The position numbers were made by a program, and so were the translations under genes. 64,000 nucleotides of DNA, taken from NCBI RefSeq assembly GCF_027497255.1, contig NZ_CP114903.1:1612001-1676000 (forward strand), read 5' to 3'. Positions 32,214 to 42,847 of the stretch are shown in pieces (within the stretch, counting starts at the first letter, position 1; every line of letters starts with the position of its first letter). Origin of the DNA: Micromonospora sp. WMMD882. GTDB lineage: Bacteria > Actinomycetota > Actinomycetes > Mycobacteriales > Micromonosporaceae. The notes beneath the pieces were generated by a model, which did not search any database, was not told where the DNA came from, and saw only the letters and a program-made list of their open reading frames with translations.

Positions 32214-32289
32214 TTTATAGTGGAGTGGATCGTCGGTGTCCAGGGCTGGGCACCGACGCGATCCGGCCGGCGTGTGTGAAGGGAAGCTC

Positions 32290-32994
32290 GTGGCACTGAC
32301 CGACGAGGCGATCGCGAAGATCCGGGGCATGATCCAGAGCGGCGAGCTGCCCCCCGGCACGAGGTTGCCACCGGAGCACCAGCTCGCCGCGCAGATCGGC
32401 CTGTCGCGCAGCGGCGTACGGGAGGCGGTGAAGGTCCTGGAGTCCGCCCGGGTGCTCGACGTGCGCCGCGGGGACGGCACCTACGTCACCAGTCTCGCCC
32501 CCCGACTGCTGCTGGAGGGGCTCGGCGTCGCCGTGGAGCTGCTGCGCGACGACACCCTGCTGGAGGTGATGGAGGTGCGCCGCATGCTGGAGCCGGTGGC
32601 CACCGGGACGGCGGCGCTGCGCATGTCCGAGCGGGACCTCGACGAGCTCGCCCGGATCCTGGAGGACATGCGCGCGGCGGCCGACGACGCCGAGAAGCTC
32701 ATCCAGTTCGACACGGCCTTCCATCGCACGGTCATCGCGGCCACCGGCAACGAGACGCTGACGTCGCTGCTGGACGGGTTGTCCAGCCGCACCCTGCGGG
32801 CCCGGGTGTGGCGTGGGCTGATCGAGGGGAACTCGGCGCACACGACGATCGAGGAGCACCACGCGATCTACCTCGCGCTACGCTCCCGCGACCAACTGCT
32901 CGCCCAGGCCAGCGCCCTGATGCACGTCAACACCTCCGAGGCGTGGCTGCGTACGGTGCTGGCCGCCCCGCGGCCGGAGCAGCCGCCGCGGTAG
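32290..32994 (+). CDS. FadR-subfamily GntR transcriptional regulator
   Basis: 234 residues from the GTG at 32290, chosen because GAAGGGA lies 5-6 nt upstream; the frame is open further 5'. The N-terminal winged helix is LTDEAIAKIRGMIQSGELPPGTRLPPEHQLAAQIGLSRSGVREAVKVLESARVLDVRRGDGTYV, the classic GntR pattern. The C-terminal all-helical FCD domain shows the metal- and effector-binding residues EVRRMLEP, FDTAFHRTVI and EEHHAIYLALRSRD. It is divergent from GH95 and next to the L-fuconate genes. Operators of the ACATCNGATGT type lie at its own promoter and upstream of the ABC importer, so it probably represses the fuconate/importer operon and senses an acidic sugar derivative. Confidence 0.93.
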   Translation: MALTDEAIAKIRGMIQSGELPPGTRLPPEHQLAAQIGLSRSGVREAVKVLESARVLDVRRGDGTYVTSLAPRLLLEGLGVAVELLRDDTLLEVMEVRRMLEPVATGTAALRMSERDLDELARILEDMRAAADDAEKLIQFDTAFHRTVIAATGNETLTSLLDGLSSRTLRARVWRGLIEGNSAHTTIEEHHAIYLALRSRDQLLAQASALMHVNTSEAWLRTVLAAPRPEQPPR

Positions 32995-33066
32995 CCCCCG
33001 GACAGGGGGCGGCGTCGGCGCCCGCCCCGGACGTCCGCTGCGCCGGGCCGACCGGCCGGTAGGTCG

Positions 33067-33924
33067 TCATCCCACCCGCCCGGCCAGCCGGTAGGCGCGG
33101 ATCGCGGTGCCGGCGAAGACGTCCCGGCGCTCCGCCTCGGTCAACGGGGGCAGGCACTCCACCAGCGCCGAGTGGACCGTGCCGTAGTCAGCGGCCAGCA
33201 GGCAGACCGGCCAGTCCGACCCGAACATCAGACGTTCGGCGCCGAACTCCTCGAACGCCACCGCGACGAACGGTCGCAGGTCGTCGGGCTTCCAGCCCGG
33301 CCCGGCCTCGGTGACCAGACCGGAGAGCTTGGCGGTGACGTTGGCGTTAGCGGCCAGCGCCGCGAACGGGCCGCGCCACCGGCGCAGCCCCGCCCCACCC
33401 TCGTCGATGCGGGGCTTGCCCAGGTGGTCCAGCACGAACCCGAGCTCCGGCACCGCCTCGGCGGCCCGCGCCGCCGAGGCGACCTGGTCGACCCGGATCA
33501 CCAGGTCGAACGCCAGCCCCGCCGCGCCGATCTCGGCCAGCCCGCGCCGCACCTCGGGGCGGTCGAGGTAGTGGGGGTCCGGCTCGCCCTGCACCTGGGC
33601 GCGCAGCCCCACCAGCAGGTCGCCGCCGCGCAGGCCGCGGTACCGCTCGACGGTGGCCGTGACGTCGTCGGCCGCGACGTCGATCCAGGCCACCACCCCG
33701 GCGATCGCGGGGGTGTCCGCCGCCCAGCCCAGGAACTCGACCGCCTCGTCGGGATGGCAGCGGCCCCCCTCGACCAGCACCGTCGCGTCGATGCCGTGCG
33801 CGGTGAGCTCGGTGGTCAGGTCGGCCGGGGTGAACGGCCGGCGGATCGCCGCCAGCCCCGGCTCGTCCAGCCAGTGGTAGCCGTGTTCGGGCTGCCACAG
33901 GTGGTGATGCGCGTCGATGATCAC
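33067..33924 (-). CDS. Amidohydrolase-family lactonase, probable L-fuconolactonase
   Basis: 285 residues of the amidohydrolase_2 group: DAHHHLWQPE at the N-terminus (metal-binding histidines), ATVLVEG, FVLDHLGKP in the middle and LMFGSDWPVC near the end, where the aspartate is catalytic. Related enzymes hydrolyse sugar lactones such as L-fucono-1,5-lactone to the aldonic acid in the cytoplasm. The gene lies 33 bp behind the L-fuconate dehydratase gene, which makes L-fuconolactone the likely substrate. Related lactonases act on L-rhamnono- or galactonolactone, so the exact sugar is inferred. Confidence 0.88.
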   Translation of the reverse strand: MIIDAHHHLWQPEHGYHWLDEPGLAAIRRPFTPADLTTELTAHGIDATVLVEGGRCHPDEAVEFLGWAADTPAIAGVVAWIDVAADDVTATVERYRGLRGGDLLVGLRAQVQGEPDPHYLDRPEVRRGLAEIGAAGLAFDLVIRVDQVASAARAAEAVPELGFVLDHLGKPRIDEGGAGLRRWRGPFAALAANANVTAKLSGLVTEAGPGWKPDDLRPFVAVAFEEFGAERLMFGSDWPVCLLAADYGTVHSALVECLPPLTEAERRDVFAGTAIRAYRLAGRVG

Positions 33925-33957
33925 GTGACCTCCGGTGGTGGTGGGCGGGTCGGCCGG

Positions 33958-35283
33958 TCAGGACGTCGCCGCGGGGACCGGGGTCGCGGCGGTCGCCCAC
34001 TCGGGGCCGTCCGGGAAACGGTACGCGGCCAGTGACCCGGCGACGATCTCGGCGCTCATACCGGGGGCGGTGGGCGCCAGGTACCGGCCGCCACGCAGCC
34101 GCACCGGGTCCACGAAGTGCTCGTGCAGGTGGTCGACGTACTCGATGGCCCGGTCGTCGGTGCTGCCGCTGACCGCCACGAAGTCGAACATGGCCAGGTG
34201 CTGCACCAGCTCGCAGAGGCCCACGCCGCCGGCGTGCGGGCAGACCGGCACGCCGAACTTCGCCGCCAGCAGCAGGATCGCGAGATTCTCGTTGACCCCG
34301 CCGACCCGGCAGGCGTCGATCTGCACCACGTCCACCGCGCCGGCCTGCAGGAGCTGCTTGAACATCACCGCGTTGTGCACGTGCTCGCCGGTGGCCACCT
34401 TGACCGGCGCGAGGGCCCGGCGCACCGCGGCGTGGCCGAGCACGTCGTCCGGCGAGGTGGGCTCCTCGATCCAGTACGGGTCGAACGGGCTCAGCTCGCG
34501 CATCCAGCCGATGGCGTCCGGCACCCCCCAGATCTGGTTGGCGTCGACCGCGAGCCGGATGTCCGGCCCGACGGCCCGCCGGGCGATGCCCATCCGGCGT
34601 ACGTCGTCGGCGAGGTCGCCGCCGACCTTGAGTTTGATCAGGTCGTAGCCGGCGGCGACGGCCTCCACGCAGAGCCGCGCCAGCTTCTCGTCGTCGTAGC
34701 CCAGCCAGCCGGGGGTGGTGGTGTAGGCCGGGTAGCCCTCGGCCAACAGCCGCCGTTCGCGTTCCGCCCGTCCGTCGGCGGCGGCCCGCAGCAGCTCCAA
34801 CGCCTCGTCCCGGGTCAACGCGTCCCGCAGGTAGCGGAAGTCGACCTGCGCCACCAGTTGCTCCGGGGTGAGGTCGGCGAGCAGCTTCCACAACGGTTTG
34901 CCGGCCCGCCGGGCGGCGAGGTCCCACACCGCGTTGACCAGACCGCCCGCGGCCATGTGCACGACGCCCTTCTCCGGGCCCAGCCAGCGGATCTGGCTGT
35001 CGCCGATGAGTCGCCGCGCCAGCGCGCCCGGGTCGGCGACCAGCTCGTCGACCGGCTGGCCGACGACCATCCCGGCCAACGACCGCACCGCCGCGACCTG
35101 GATCTCGGTGCCCCGGCCCACGGTGAAGACGAGCCCGTGGCCCTCGGCGCCGGCGGTGGTGCGCAGCACCACGTACGCGGCCGAGTAGTCGGGGAACGGG
35201 TTCATCGCGTCGGACCCGTCGCGGTGGCGGGACGTGGGAAACCGTACGTCGATGGTTTCCACGGACGAGATGCGTTCGGTCAC
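33958..35283 (-). CDS. L-fuconate dehydratase (enolase superfamily)
   Basis: 441 residues, the usual size for L-fuconate dehydratase. The N-terminal capping domain has the family-typical [22 protein letters not shown]. The barrel carries the catalytic KLKVGG (general-base lysine), metal ligands Asp in AVDANQIWG, Glu in [10 protein letters not shown] and Glu in ATGEHVHN, and the histidine in [11 protein letters not shown]. It dehydrates L-fuconate to 2-keto-3-deoxy-L-fuconate in the non-phosphorylating fucose pathway. The gene follows an ABC importer (139-bp gap) and precedes the lactonase. The L-fucose dehydrogenase and the later 2-keto-3-deoxy-fuconate steps are not in the window. Confidence 0.94.
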   Translation of the reverse strand: MTERISSVETIDVRFPTSRHRDGSDAMNPFPDYSAAYVVLRTTAGAEGHGLVFTVGRGTEIQVAAVRSLAGMVVGQPVDELVADPGALARRLIGDSQIRWLGPEKGVVHMAAGGLVNAVWDLAARRAGKPLWKLLADLTPEQLVAQVDFRYLRDALTRDEALELLRAAADGRAERERRLLAEGYPAYTTTPGWLGYDDEKLARLCVEAVAAGYDLIKLKVGGDLADDVRRMGIARRAVGPDIRLAVDANQIWGVPDAIGWMRELSPFDPYWIEEPTSPDDVLGHAAVRRALAPVKVATGEHVHNAVMFKQLLQAGAVDVVQIDACRVGGVNENLAILLLAAKFGVPVCPHAGGVGLCELVQHLAMFDFVAVSGSTDDRAIEYVDHLHEHFVDPVRLRGGRYLAPTAPGMSAEIVAGSLAAYRFPDGPEWATAATPVPAATS

Positions 35284-35422
35284 CGGTGCTCCTGGAGGTC
35301 GGTCGGCACCGCCGGGTGGGCGACGGCGGATTCGGCGCCGCCCGGGTCGGGCGGCGAGGTGTCGACAGGGGTACGGCGGGTGGCGGCCGGGCCGGACGGT
35401 CGGCCGCCCCCGGTGGTTCGTC

Positions 35423-36454
35423 TCACGTCTGGGCCTTGCCGCCGGTGATCCGGGAGACCACCAGCGCGACCAGGATGACCGCGCCGTTGAGGAAGTTGGT
35501 CCACTGGGCGGGCACTCCGGCCAGCGTCAACACGTTGATGATCATGAACAGCAGGAGGACGCCGGTGAAGGCACCGAACACGCTGCCCTTGCCGCCGTTG
35601 AGGCTGACACCGCCGATGACCGCCGCCGCGAACACCTGGAAGATCGCGCCGTCGCCCTGCGCGGCCGGCACCGCCGCGAGCCGCCCGCTCATCAGCAGAC
35701 CGGCCAGGGCGGCGAGCATGCCGGCCACCACCAGGCTGGCCCAAAGGATCCGGTCGGTGCGGATGCCCGCCGCGCGCGCCGCGTCGACGTTGCCGCCGAT
35801 GGCGTAGAGGGCACGCCCCGGGCGGGTGAAGCCGAGCACCACGATGCCCGCGGCGAAGAGCAGCAGCGACACCCAGATCGAGGCCGGAACCCCCAGCCAG
35901 GACGCCGAGCCGAGGTACGTCATCGTCTCCGGCAGGGCGAAGAAGGTCTTGCCGCCGGAGATGCCGGTCAACAGCCCGCGCAGCACGATGAGCATGCCCA
36001 GCGTGACGATGAAACCGTTGAGACCGAACCGTACGATCAGCAACCCGTTGAACGCCCCGACGAGCGCCCCCACGAGCAGGACCAACGGAATCGCCAGCGC
36101 GTCCGGCAGGGCGTTCAGCCCGAGGCCGTGGGTGAGCGCCGGGTCGATGATCAGCCAGGCCGCGACCCCGGGGGCGAGGCCGAAGACGGACTCCAGGGAG
36201 AGGTCCATCTTGCCGGTGATCAGCACGATGGTCTCGGCGAGGACCACGATGGAGATCTCCGACATGCTCTGCAGCACGTTGATGATGTTGTCGGAGCTGA
36301 GGAAGACCGGGTTGACGATCGCGCCGACGATGGCGACCGCGACGATCGCCGGCACCAGCGCCAGGTCCCGCAGCCGCGCGAGCGCCAGCCTGCGCGGCGG
36401 TGGCGGCGGGGACGTGGCGGGGGGCGTGGCGGTCGGGGAGAGTGTGTCAGACAT
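35423..36454 (-). CDS. Sugar ABC transporter permease (RbsC type)
   Basis: 343 residues with a proline-rich cytoplasmic N-terminus and about ten hydrophobic segments. It has the BPD_transp_2 signatures [15 protein letters not shown] and [19 protein letters not shown], followed by [19 protein letters not shown]. As the only permease in this unit it should act as a homodimer. The start overlaps the end of the ATPase gene by 8 bp. With the ATPase and lipoprotein it forms a monosaccharide importer, most likely for L-fucose or a related sugar given the downstream catabolic genes; substrate is inferred. Confidence 0.92.
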   Translation of the reverse strand: MSDTLSPTATPPATSPPPPPRRLALARLRDLALVPAIVAVAIVGAIVNPVFLSSDNIINVLQSMSEISIVVLAETIVLITGKMDLSLESVFGLAPGVAAWLIIDPALTHGLGLNALPDALAIPLVLLVGALVGAFNGLLIVRFGLNGFIVTLGMLIVLRGLLTGISGGKTFFALPETMTYLGSASWLGVPASIWVSLLLFAAGIVVLGFTRPGRALYAIGGNVDAARAAGIRTDRILWASLVVAGMLAALAGLLMSGRLAAVPAAQGDGAIFQVFAAAVIGGVSLNGGKGSVFGAFTGVLLLFMIINVLTLAGVPAQWTNFLNGAVILVALVVSRITGGKAQT

Positions 36455-37988
36455 GGTCGAGATCGACCCCTTCCATGGCGGCTACCAGGTCGTTGTCGCT
36501 CCAGCCGTGGGCCATCTCGCGGACCACCCGGCCCTGGAACATCACCAGGATCCGGTCGCAGATGCGCAGGTCGTCGAGTTCGTCGGAGACGACCAGCACG
36601 GCGGCGCCCCGCCGGCACACGTCGTCCACGACGCCGAGCAGGGTCTGTTTGGAGCGCACGTCGACCCCGGCGGTGGGCGTGATGAGCACCAGCAGCTTCG
36701 GGTCACTGGCCAGGGCCCGGCCCATCACGACCTTCTGCTGGTTGCCGCCGGACAGGTCGGCCACCGGCGCCTGCGGGCCGGACGCCTTCACGGCCAGGTC
36801 GGCGATGGTCCGCCGGGCCAGGGCGTCCCGTCGGGCCGGCGAGATCAACCCGTGCCGACCGATTCGCTGCGGCACGGTCATGGTGACGTTCTCCGCGATG
36901 GACAGCCCCGGCACCAGGCCCTCCCGGTGCCGGTCCTGCGGCACCAGACCGACCCCGGCGTCGAGCGCGTCGGGCACGCTGCCCGGGCGCAGCGCCCGGC
37001 CGTCGAGGGTGACGCTCCCCCCGACCGGCCGGGCCAGCCCGACGATCGCCTCGGCCACCTCGACCTTCCCGCTTCCGCCGCCGCCCGCGATGCCGACGAC
37101 CTCGCCGGCCCGCGCCTGCAGGGAGAGCTCCGCGCCGGACCGGGTGGTGAGGTCCCGCACCGACAGCAGCACCCGCTGCCGCGTCGGGGCCGGCCGCTGG
37201 ACGCTGTCCGGCAGGCTGACGTCCTCACCGGTCATCGCCCCGACCAGCGCCGAACGGCTGAGCCCGGCCACCGGCGCGGTGACGATGTGGCGGGCGTCGC
37301 GGAAGACCGTCACCCGGTCGCAGATCTCGTAGATCTCCTGGAGGTGGTGGCTGATGAACAGGAAGGTCACGCCCTGGGCGCGCAGGTCCCGGATCCGCTC
37401 GAACAGCCGGTTGATCCCGGCGGCGTCGAGCTGTGCGGTCGGCTCGTCGAGAATGATGAACCGCGCGCCGAAGGAGAGCGCCCGGGCGATCTCCACGAAC
37501 TGCCGCTGCTCCACCGAGAGCGTCGCGGCCGGCTGGCGTACGTCGACGTCGACCGACCAGCCGGCGAGCAACTGCTCGGCCTGCCGGCGTACCGCGTTCC
37601 AGCGGATCAACCGGCCCGGGCCCCGCGCGTGCCGGTTGAGGAAGAGGTTCTCCGCGACGGTCAGCGTCGGGATGATCGTCGACTTCTGGTAGACGCAGGC
37701 CACCCGCTGCCGCCAGGCGTCCCGGTCGCCGAGGGGTGGCGCCGGCCGGCCGTCGAAGGCGACCGCGCCGGCGTCGGCGGTCTGCAGGCCGGTGAGGATG
37801 CTGACCAGAGTGGACTTGCCCGCGCCGTTACGTCCGACGAGCGCGTGGGTCTCCCCCCGCCGGACCAGGATGCCGGCGCCGTCCAGGGCCAGCGTGGAGC
37901 CGAAGCGTTTGGTGATGTCCACGGCCTCCACGACGGGCCGGTCGGCGGCGGCCGGCCCGTCGGTCGGGTGGTGCGCGGCGGCCGTCAT
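36447..37988 (-). CDS. Sugar ABC transporter ATPase, tandem domains (RbsA type)
   Basis: 513 residues with two ABC domains. The first has Walker A GRNGAGKST, signature LSVEQRQFVEIARAL and Walker B FIILDEPTAQLD. The second has the degenerate Walker A GGGGSGKVEVA normal for this family's second half, then LSGGNQQKVVMGRAL and a degraded Walker B region LLVLITPTAGVDVRS, where the usual DEPTRG reads ITPTAG. I chose the ATG at 37988, which overlaps the binding-protein stop (ATGA). It energises the importer from the cytoplasmic side. Confidence 0.92.
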   Translation of the reverse strand: MTAAAHHPTDGPAAADRPVVEAVDITKRFGSTLALDGAGILVRRGETHALVGRNGAGKSTLVSILTGLQTADAGAVAFDGRPAPPLGDRDAWRQRVACVYQKSTIIPTLTVAENLFLNRHARGPGRLIRWNAVRRQAEQLLAGWSVDVDVRQPAATLSVEQRQFVEIARALSFGARFIILDEPTAQLDAAGINRLFERIRDLRAQGVTFLFISHHLQEIYEICDRVTVFRDARHIVTAPVAGLSRSALVGAMTGEDVSLPDSVQRPAPTRQRVLLSVRDLTTRSGAELSLQARAGEVVGIAGGGGSGKVEVAEAIVGLARPVGGSVTLDGRALRPGSVPDALDAGVGLVPQDRHREGLVPGLSIAENVTMTVPQRIGRHGLISPARRDALARRTIADLAVKASGPQAPVADLSGGNQQKVVMGRALASDPKLLVLITPTAGVDVRSKQTLLGVVDDVCRRGAAVLVVSDELDDLRICDRILVMFQGRVVREMAHGWSDNDLVAAMEGVDLDHV

Positions 37989-39046
37989 CCGGCGTTGCCC
38001 CACAGTGAGGTGTCGTCGTACTTGAGGGTGGGCTCGCCGCCGATCGACGCGCCGTCCTGGGTCACCAGCGGGGCGGAGAGCTGGTCCTCCAGCAGGCCCT
38101 CACGGACCTGGACGATGACGCTGTCGTGGTCGGTGGGGCCGGGCTGGAAGGTCCTGCCGTCCATCGCCGCCTTGACGTAGAAGAGTCCGTACTTGGCGAA
38201 CAGGTCGGCCGGCTGGCTGACGGTGGCGTCGATCAGACCGTCCTTGATGTTCTTGAGCTCCTCGGGGATGCCGTCGTTGGAGACGATGAAGACGTGCTCC
38301 GGGTCCGACGGCGGGACCTGCAGGCCCTTCTGCTTGAGGAGCTGGAGGGTGCCCGACAGCGCGAACGAGGACTGCATGTAGATGCCCTTGACGTCCGGGT
38401 CCGACGCGAGGCGGGTCTGCAGCTTCGCCGCGGCGACGTCGCTCTTCCAGTCGGTGGCCTCGCCGAAGACGGTGATCCCCGGGAACTCCTTCTTCATGCA
38501 CTCGTTGAACGCCTCGGTGCGGTCCCGCCCGTTGATCGAGTCCAGGCTGCCCTGCAACATGACGACCTTGCCCTGGCCGCGGAGCTTGGCGCCGAGGAAC
38601 TGGCAGGCCTTGGTGCCGTAGGCGCGGTTGTCCGCGCGCACCACCATGAAGACCCTGCCGGTGTCCGGACGGGTGTCGACGGTGACGACCGGGATGTCCT
38701 TCTGTTCGAGCTGGGCGAGGGTCGGGGCGATGGCCGCGGTGTCCTGCGGGGCCATCACCACCCCCTTGACCCCCTGGCTGATGAAGGTCTGGGTGTTCGA
38801 GATGAGGTTGGCGATGTCGTTCTGCGAGTTGGTCGTCTTCAGGTCGACGCCGGACTCGCCCGCGTACTGCGGCACGTACTTGATGTAGGAGTTCCAGAAG
38901 TCGGTGTCCGAACGCGGGTAGTCGACGCCGACGAGGGGCTTGCCGCCCTCGCCGCCGGCGGAGTTCCCGTTGCCGCAGCCCGCCGTGGCCAGGGCCGCGC
39001 CGAGCATCGTCGTCAGTGTCAGGCTCAGCAGAGCTTTCCGGTTCAC
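37985..39046 (-). CDS. Sugar ABC transporter substrate-binding lipoprotein
   Basis: 353 residues; lipoprotein signal MNRKALLSLTLTTMLGAALATAGC with the lipid-modified cysteine at 24. The mature part is a periplasmic-binding protein of the ribose/xylose class (GVDYPRSDTDFWNSYIKYV, VKGVVMAPQDTAAIAPTL, VVTVDTRPDTGRVFMVVRADN). It is the first gene of the importer-fuconate operon. Upstream (39047-39300) lie ACATC-type operator sites and a TATAAAAT -10-like box on the minus strand, consistent with repression by the FadR-type regulator. Confidence 0.93.
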   Translation of the reverse strand: MNRKALLSLTLTTMLGAALATAGCGNGNSAGGEGGKPLVGVDYPRSDTDFWNSYIKYVPQYAGESGVDLKTTNSQNDIANLISNTQTFISQGVKGVVMAPQDTAAIAPTLAQLEQKDIPVVTVDTRPDTGRVFMVVRADNRAYGTKACQFLGAKLRGQGKVVMLQGSLDSINGRDRTEAFNECMKKEFPGITVFGEATDWKSDVAAAKLQTRLASDPDVKGIYMQSSFALSGTLQLLKQKGLQVPPSDPEHVFIVSNDGIPEELKNIKDGLIDATVSQPADLFAKYGLFYVKAAMDGRTFQPGPTDHDSVIVQVREGLLEDQLSAPLVTQDGASIGGEPTLKYDDTSLWGNAG

Positions 39047-39189
39047 CGGTGTCCCTTCGTGGTGGTGTGCATCGGTACGGTCGCGCGGCCCGGACCGGCC
39101 GAAGCGCCCGAGGGCCGGTCCGTCAGCAGGTCGGTCGACGGGTCGAGCCGGTGGTTCTGCCGACGCCGGCCGTGTCAGGAGCGGACGGG

Positions 39190-39204
39190 ATACATCAGAT
39201 GTAT
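39190..39204. promoter_or_regulatory. Operator ATACATCAGATGTAT at the importer promoter
   Basis: A perfect 15-bp dyad. Read on the minus strand it is preceded immediately by TATAAAAT, so a bound repressor would sit at the transcription start of the binding-protein gene 144 bp downstream. A degraded copy, ATACATCTGACA, lies at 39289-39300. Confidence 0.65.
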
Positions 39205-39479
39205 TTTATAGATCAGGCATCCGGGGGTGTCCAGAGCGAACGTGGCACCGGTCCGTCGCCCCGGTTTGATCCGCGCGCCATCCGTCCGATACATCTGACA
39301 CCTCTACCCTCCGCACGAACCGTGCCCCACCACGGTGGGACGTGGCGGGGCACGAGGCTCACCGCGCCGCCGGTCAGACTCGGTGGCGCTGAGGGCTTCG
39401 AGCACGCAGCGCCGACTGAACGGCGGACTGGACCTGGCGGGACGCCGCGAATTGCGCTGGCCCGCAGGGCCAGCCCTGA

Positions 39480-39492
39480 GACATCCGATGTC
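39480..39492. promoter_or_regulatory. Operator GACATCCGATGTC
   Basis: Perfect dyad matching the regulator's own operator except for the central base. It is about 285 bp upstream of the promoter-proximal site, a distance that would permit looping. Confidence 0.55.
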
Positions 39493-39563
39493 AGACCGGG
39501 CAGCCAGCGGCGTCGCTGTGAACGTCTGCCGCGGCAGGTGGATTGTTGCCGCCAATGGCGGTA

Positions 39564-39606
39564 CCGGCCGTTCGACCAGACATGAGATGTCTGGTCGAAC
39601 GGCCGG
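39564..39606 (-). terminator. 20-bp perfect hairpin downstream of GH10-CBM13, containing an operator-like core
   Basis: Two perfectly complementary 20-nt arms flank a GAG loop, 22 bp after the xylanase stop on the minus strand. The hairpin tip reads AGACATGAGATGTCT, close to the ACATCNGATGT operator found nearby, so the site may serve both as terminator and as a regulator-binding site. Confidence 0.8.
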
Positions 39607-39627
39607 ACCGAGCCGGTACGGCCGTGG

Positions 39628-41160
<1,533 letters not shown>

Positions 41161-41380
41161 TCACGGCCCGGTACGTGCGAGTCGGTGGGTTGCGGTGACA
41201 CCCGGGGGTCATGGCAGGATCACCGGGCCCGGTCACCGGCGGCCCGTCGGCCGCCGCGCGTCTGCTGGTCACCGCGTGGTACGGGTCCGGCACGGGTGAC
41301 ACGACCCGGGTCGAACCCCGGCGGCACGCGTCGACGCTCCCGGTGGCGACGCACCGCCGTTCACCTGCTGTGCTGCCCAT

Positions 41381-41394
41381 TGTTAACGATCACA
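41381..41394. promoter_or_regulatory. Operator variant TGTTAACGATCACA, with half-site at 41445-41458
   Basis: Left half matches TGTTATCGATAACA and the right half, CGATCACA, matches the site at 20791-20804, so it looks like a hybrid of the two classes. A half-site ATCGATAAC lies at 41449-41457. Both are 260-340 bp upstream of the GH10-CBM13 start. Confidence 0.5.
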
Positions 41395-41580
41395 GCAGGC
41401 CGAGGCCAGCGTGTACCTGCTCGATTGACGAGCATGGAGAACGCTAACATCGATAACGACGAGATTGCCAGATCGTTTCGCAACCTTCAAGAGGGCGTCC
41501 GGCAGCGACGCTCCGACCTGGGCCGGAGCCCGGCCGAGGGTGGGCGGGTGACCGACCGACGTGACACCACCGGCCGCAGG

Positions 41581-41712
41581 ACACGACCGGGCGCGCGGGA
41601 CACGACCGGGCGCGCGGGACACGACCGGGCGCGCGGGACACGACCGGGCGCGCGGGACACGACCGGGCGCGCGGGACACGACCGGGCGCGCGGGACACGA
41701 CCGGGCGCGCGG
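41581..41712. repeat. Tandem array, 19-bp unit, about seven copies
   Basis: The unit ACACGACCGGGCGCGCGGG starts at 41581, 41600, 41619, 41638, 41657, 41676 and 41695 with no differences visible; the last copy is one base short. It lies between the LacI stop and the operators of the next gene. Perfect identity suggests recent slippage expansion. Confidence 0.92.
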
Positions 41713-41747
41713 CGGCGACGGGAAAAGCGGGCGGGCCGGGCCCCGGC

Positions 41748-42788
41748 TCAGCGACCGGGCGGTGGGGCGGCGCTGTCCCGGACGACCAGTTCGGTGGCGA
41801 GCTCGACGCGCGGGCTCTCGATCTTCTCGCCGTTGGCCAGCCGGAGCACCGTACGCGCGGCCAGCATGCCCATCTCGGCCAGCGGCTGGCGGATCGTGGT
41901 CAGCGGCGGTGAGCACCACCGGACCTCCGGCAGGTCGTCGAAGCCGACCACGCTGATGTCGTCAGGCACCCGCAGGCCGCGCTTGCGGACCGCCTCGTAG
42001 ACGCCCAACGCCATCTGGTCACTGGAGGCGAAGATGGCGGTGGGCGGGTCGGCCAGGCCCAGCAGCTGGGTGCCGCCGGCGTAGCCGGCCTCGTGGTAGA
42101 AGTTGCCCGGCCGGATGAGGGTGTCGTCGATGGCGAGCCCGGCGGCGTCGAGGGCGGCCCGGTAGCCGTCCATCCGGGCCCGGCTGCACATGAGCTGCGG
42201 CGGACCGGCGATGAAGCCGATCCGCCGGTGCCCGAGGCTGAGCAGGTACTGGTTGGCGCGCAGGCTGCCCGCCCAGTTGGTGGCGCCGATGGTGGGCGCC
42301 TCCTGCGGGGCCACCCCGGCCGGGTCGACGATGACCACCGGAATGTTGAGGCGGCGCAGCTCGGCCTGCAACGGTGGCGCCACCATCGAGGTCACGAAGA
42401 TGACGCCCTCGGTGGAGCGGGCGCGCATGTTGTCCAGCCACTGCTTGGCCGACGAGGTGCGTCGGTGGATGGCCGACACCACGGTGCCGGTGCCGCTGGA
42501 GTGCGCGACGTCCTCGACACCCCGGATGATCTCCACCGCCCAGGGGCTGTCGATGTCGTTGAAGACCAGGTCGACCAGCCCGGAGCTGGGCCGCCGGCTG
42601 GGCTGTCGACGACGGTAGCCGTGCCGGGTGAGCAGGTCCTCCACCCGTTCCCGGGTCTGCGGCGCGACGTCCGAACGGCCGTTGATCACTCGGGAGACCG
42701 TGGGCACGGAGACGCCGGCCAGGCGCGCGATCATCGCGATGGTGACGTTCCGGTTGGTCTCGGAGCCCACGGTCTGCCCTTTCGTCAT
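41748..42788 (-). CDS. LacI-family transcriptional regulator of the xylo-oligosaccharide importer
   Basis: 346 residues; ATG at 42788. DNA-binding domain NVTIAMIARLAGVSVPTVSRVINGRSDVAPQTRERVEDLLTRHGYRRR, then a sugar-binding domain (GLVDLVFNDIDSPWAVEIIRGVEDVA ... DISVVGFDDLPEVRWCSPPLTTIRQPL). The VSVPTVS...NGR helix is of the type seen in actinomycete xylose/xylobiose repressors. It is the last gene of the importer operon (59 bp after the second permease), and CGGAAGTTTCGG-like motifs lie at the operon promoter and before the GH43 and GH10 genes further right, which are its likely targets. Confidence 0.93.
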   Translation of the reverse strand: MTKGQTVGSETNRNVTIAMIARLAGVSVPTVSRVINGRSDVAPQTRERVEDLLTRHGYRRRQPSRRPSSGLVDLVFNDIDSPWAVEIIRGVEDVAHSSGTGTVVSAIHRRTSSAKQWLDNMRARSTEGVIFVTSMVAPPLQAELRRLNIPVVIVDPAGVAPQEAPTIGATNWAGSLRANQYLLSLGHRRIGFIAGPPQLMCSRARMDGYRAALDAAGLAIDDTLIRPGNFYHEAGYAGGTQLLGLADPPTAIFASSDQMALGVYEAVRKRGLRVPDDISVVGFDDLPEVRWCSPPLTTIRQPLAEMGMLAARTVLRLANGEKIESPRVELATELVVRDSAAPPPGR

Positions 42789-42847
42789 GCCTGCAGCCTA
42801 CGGCCGGGGAAGGCTGGCGGATCCGGTGCCACTGCCTGCCTCGCCGG

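Larger units (their letters stand above)
31629..32289. other. Divergent control region between GH95 and the FadR-type regulator
   Basis: 661 bp without a supported gene. It contains the palindromes at 31891-31904 and 31970-31985 serving the GH95 side, and the ACATC-type operator at 32201-32213 serving the regulator side. Confidence 0.65.
39047..39627. other. Control region upstream of the importer-fuconate operon
   Basis: 581 bp without a supported gene. It contains three ACATC-type sites (39190-39204, 39289-39300, 39480-39492) and the 43-bp hairpin at 39564-39606 that ends the upstream xylanase gene. Confidence 0.65.

Noticed and set aside
41561..41956. Tandem repeats as a CRISPR array or as a repetitive protein gene
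   Set aside because: The 19-bp units abut with no spacers, and the peptides predicted in either direction have no supporting start site or conserved feature.
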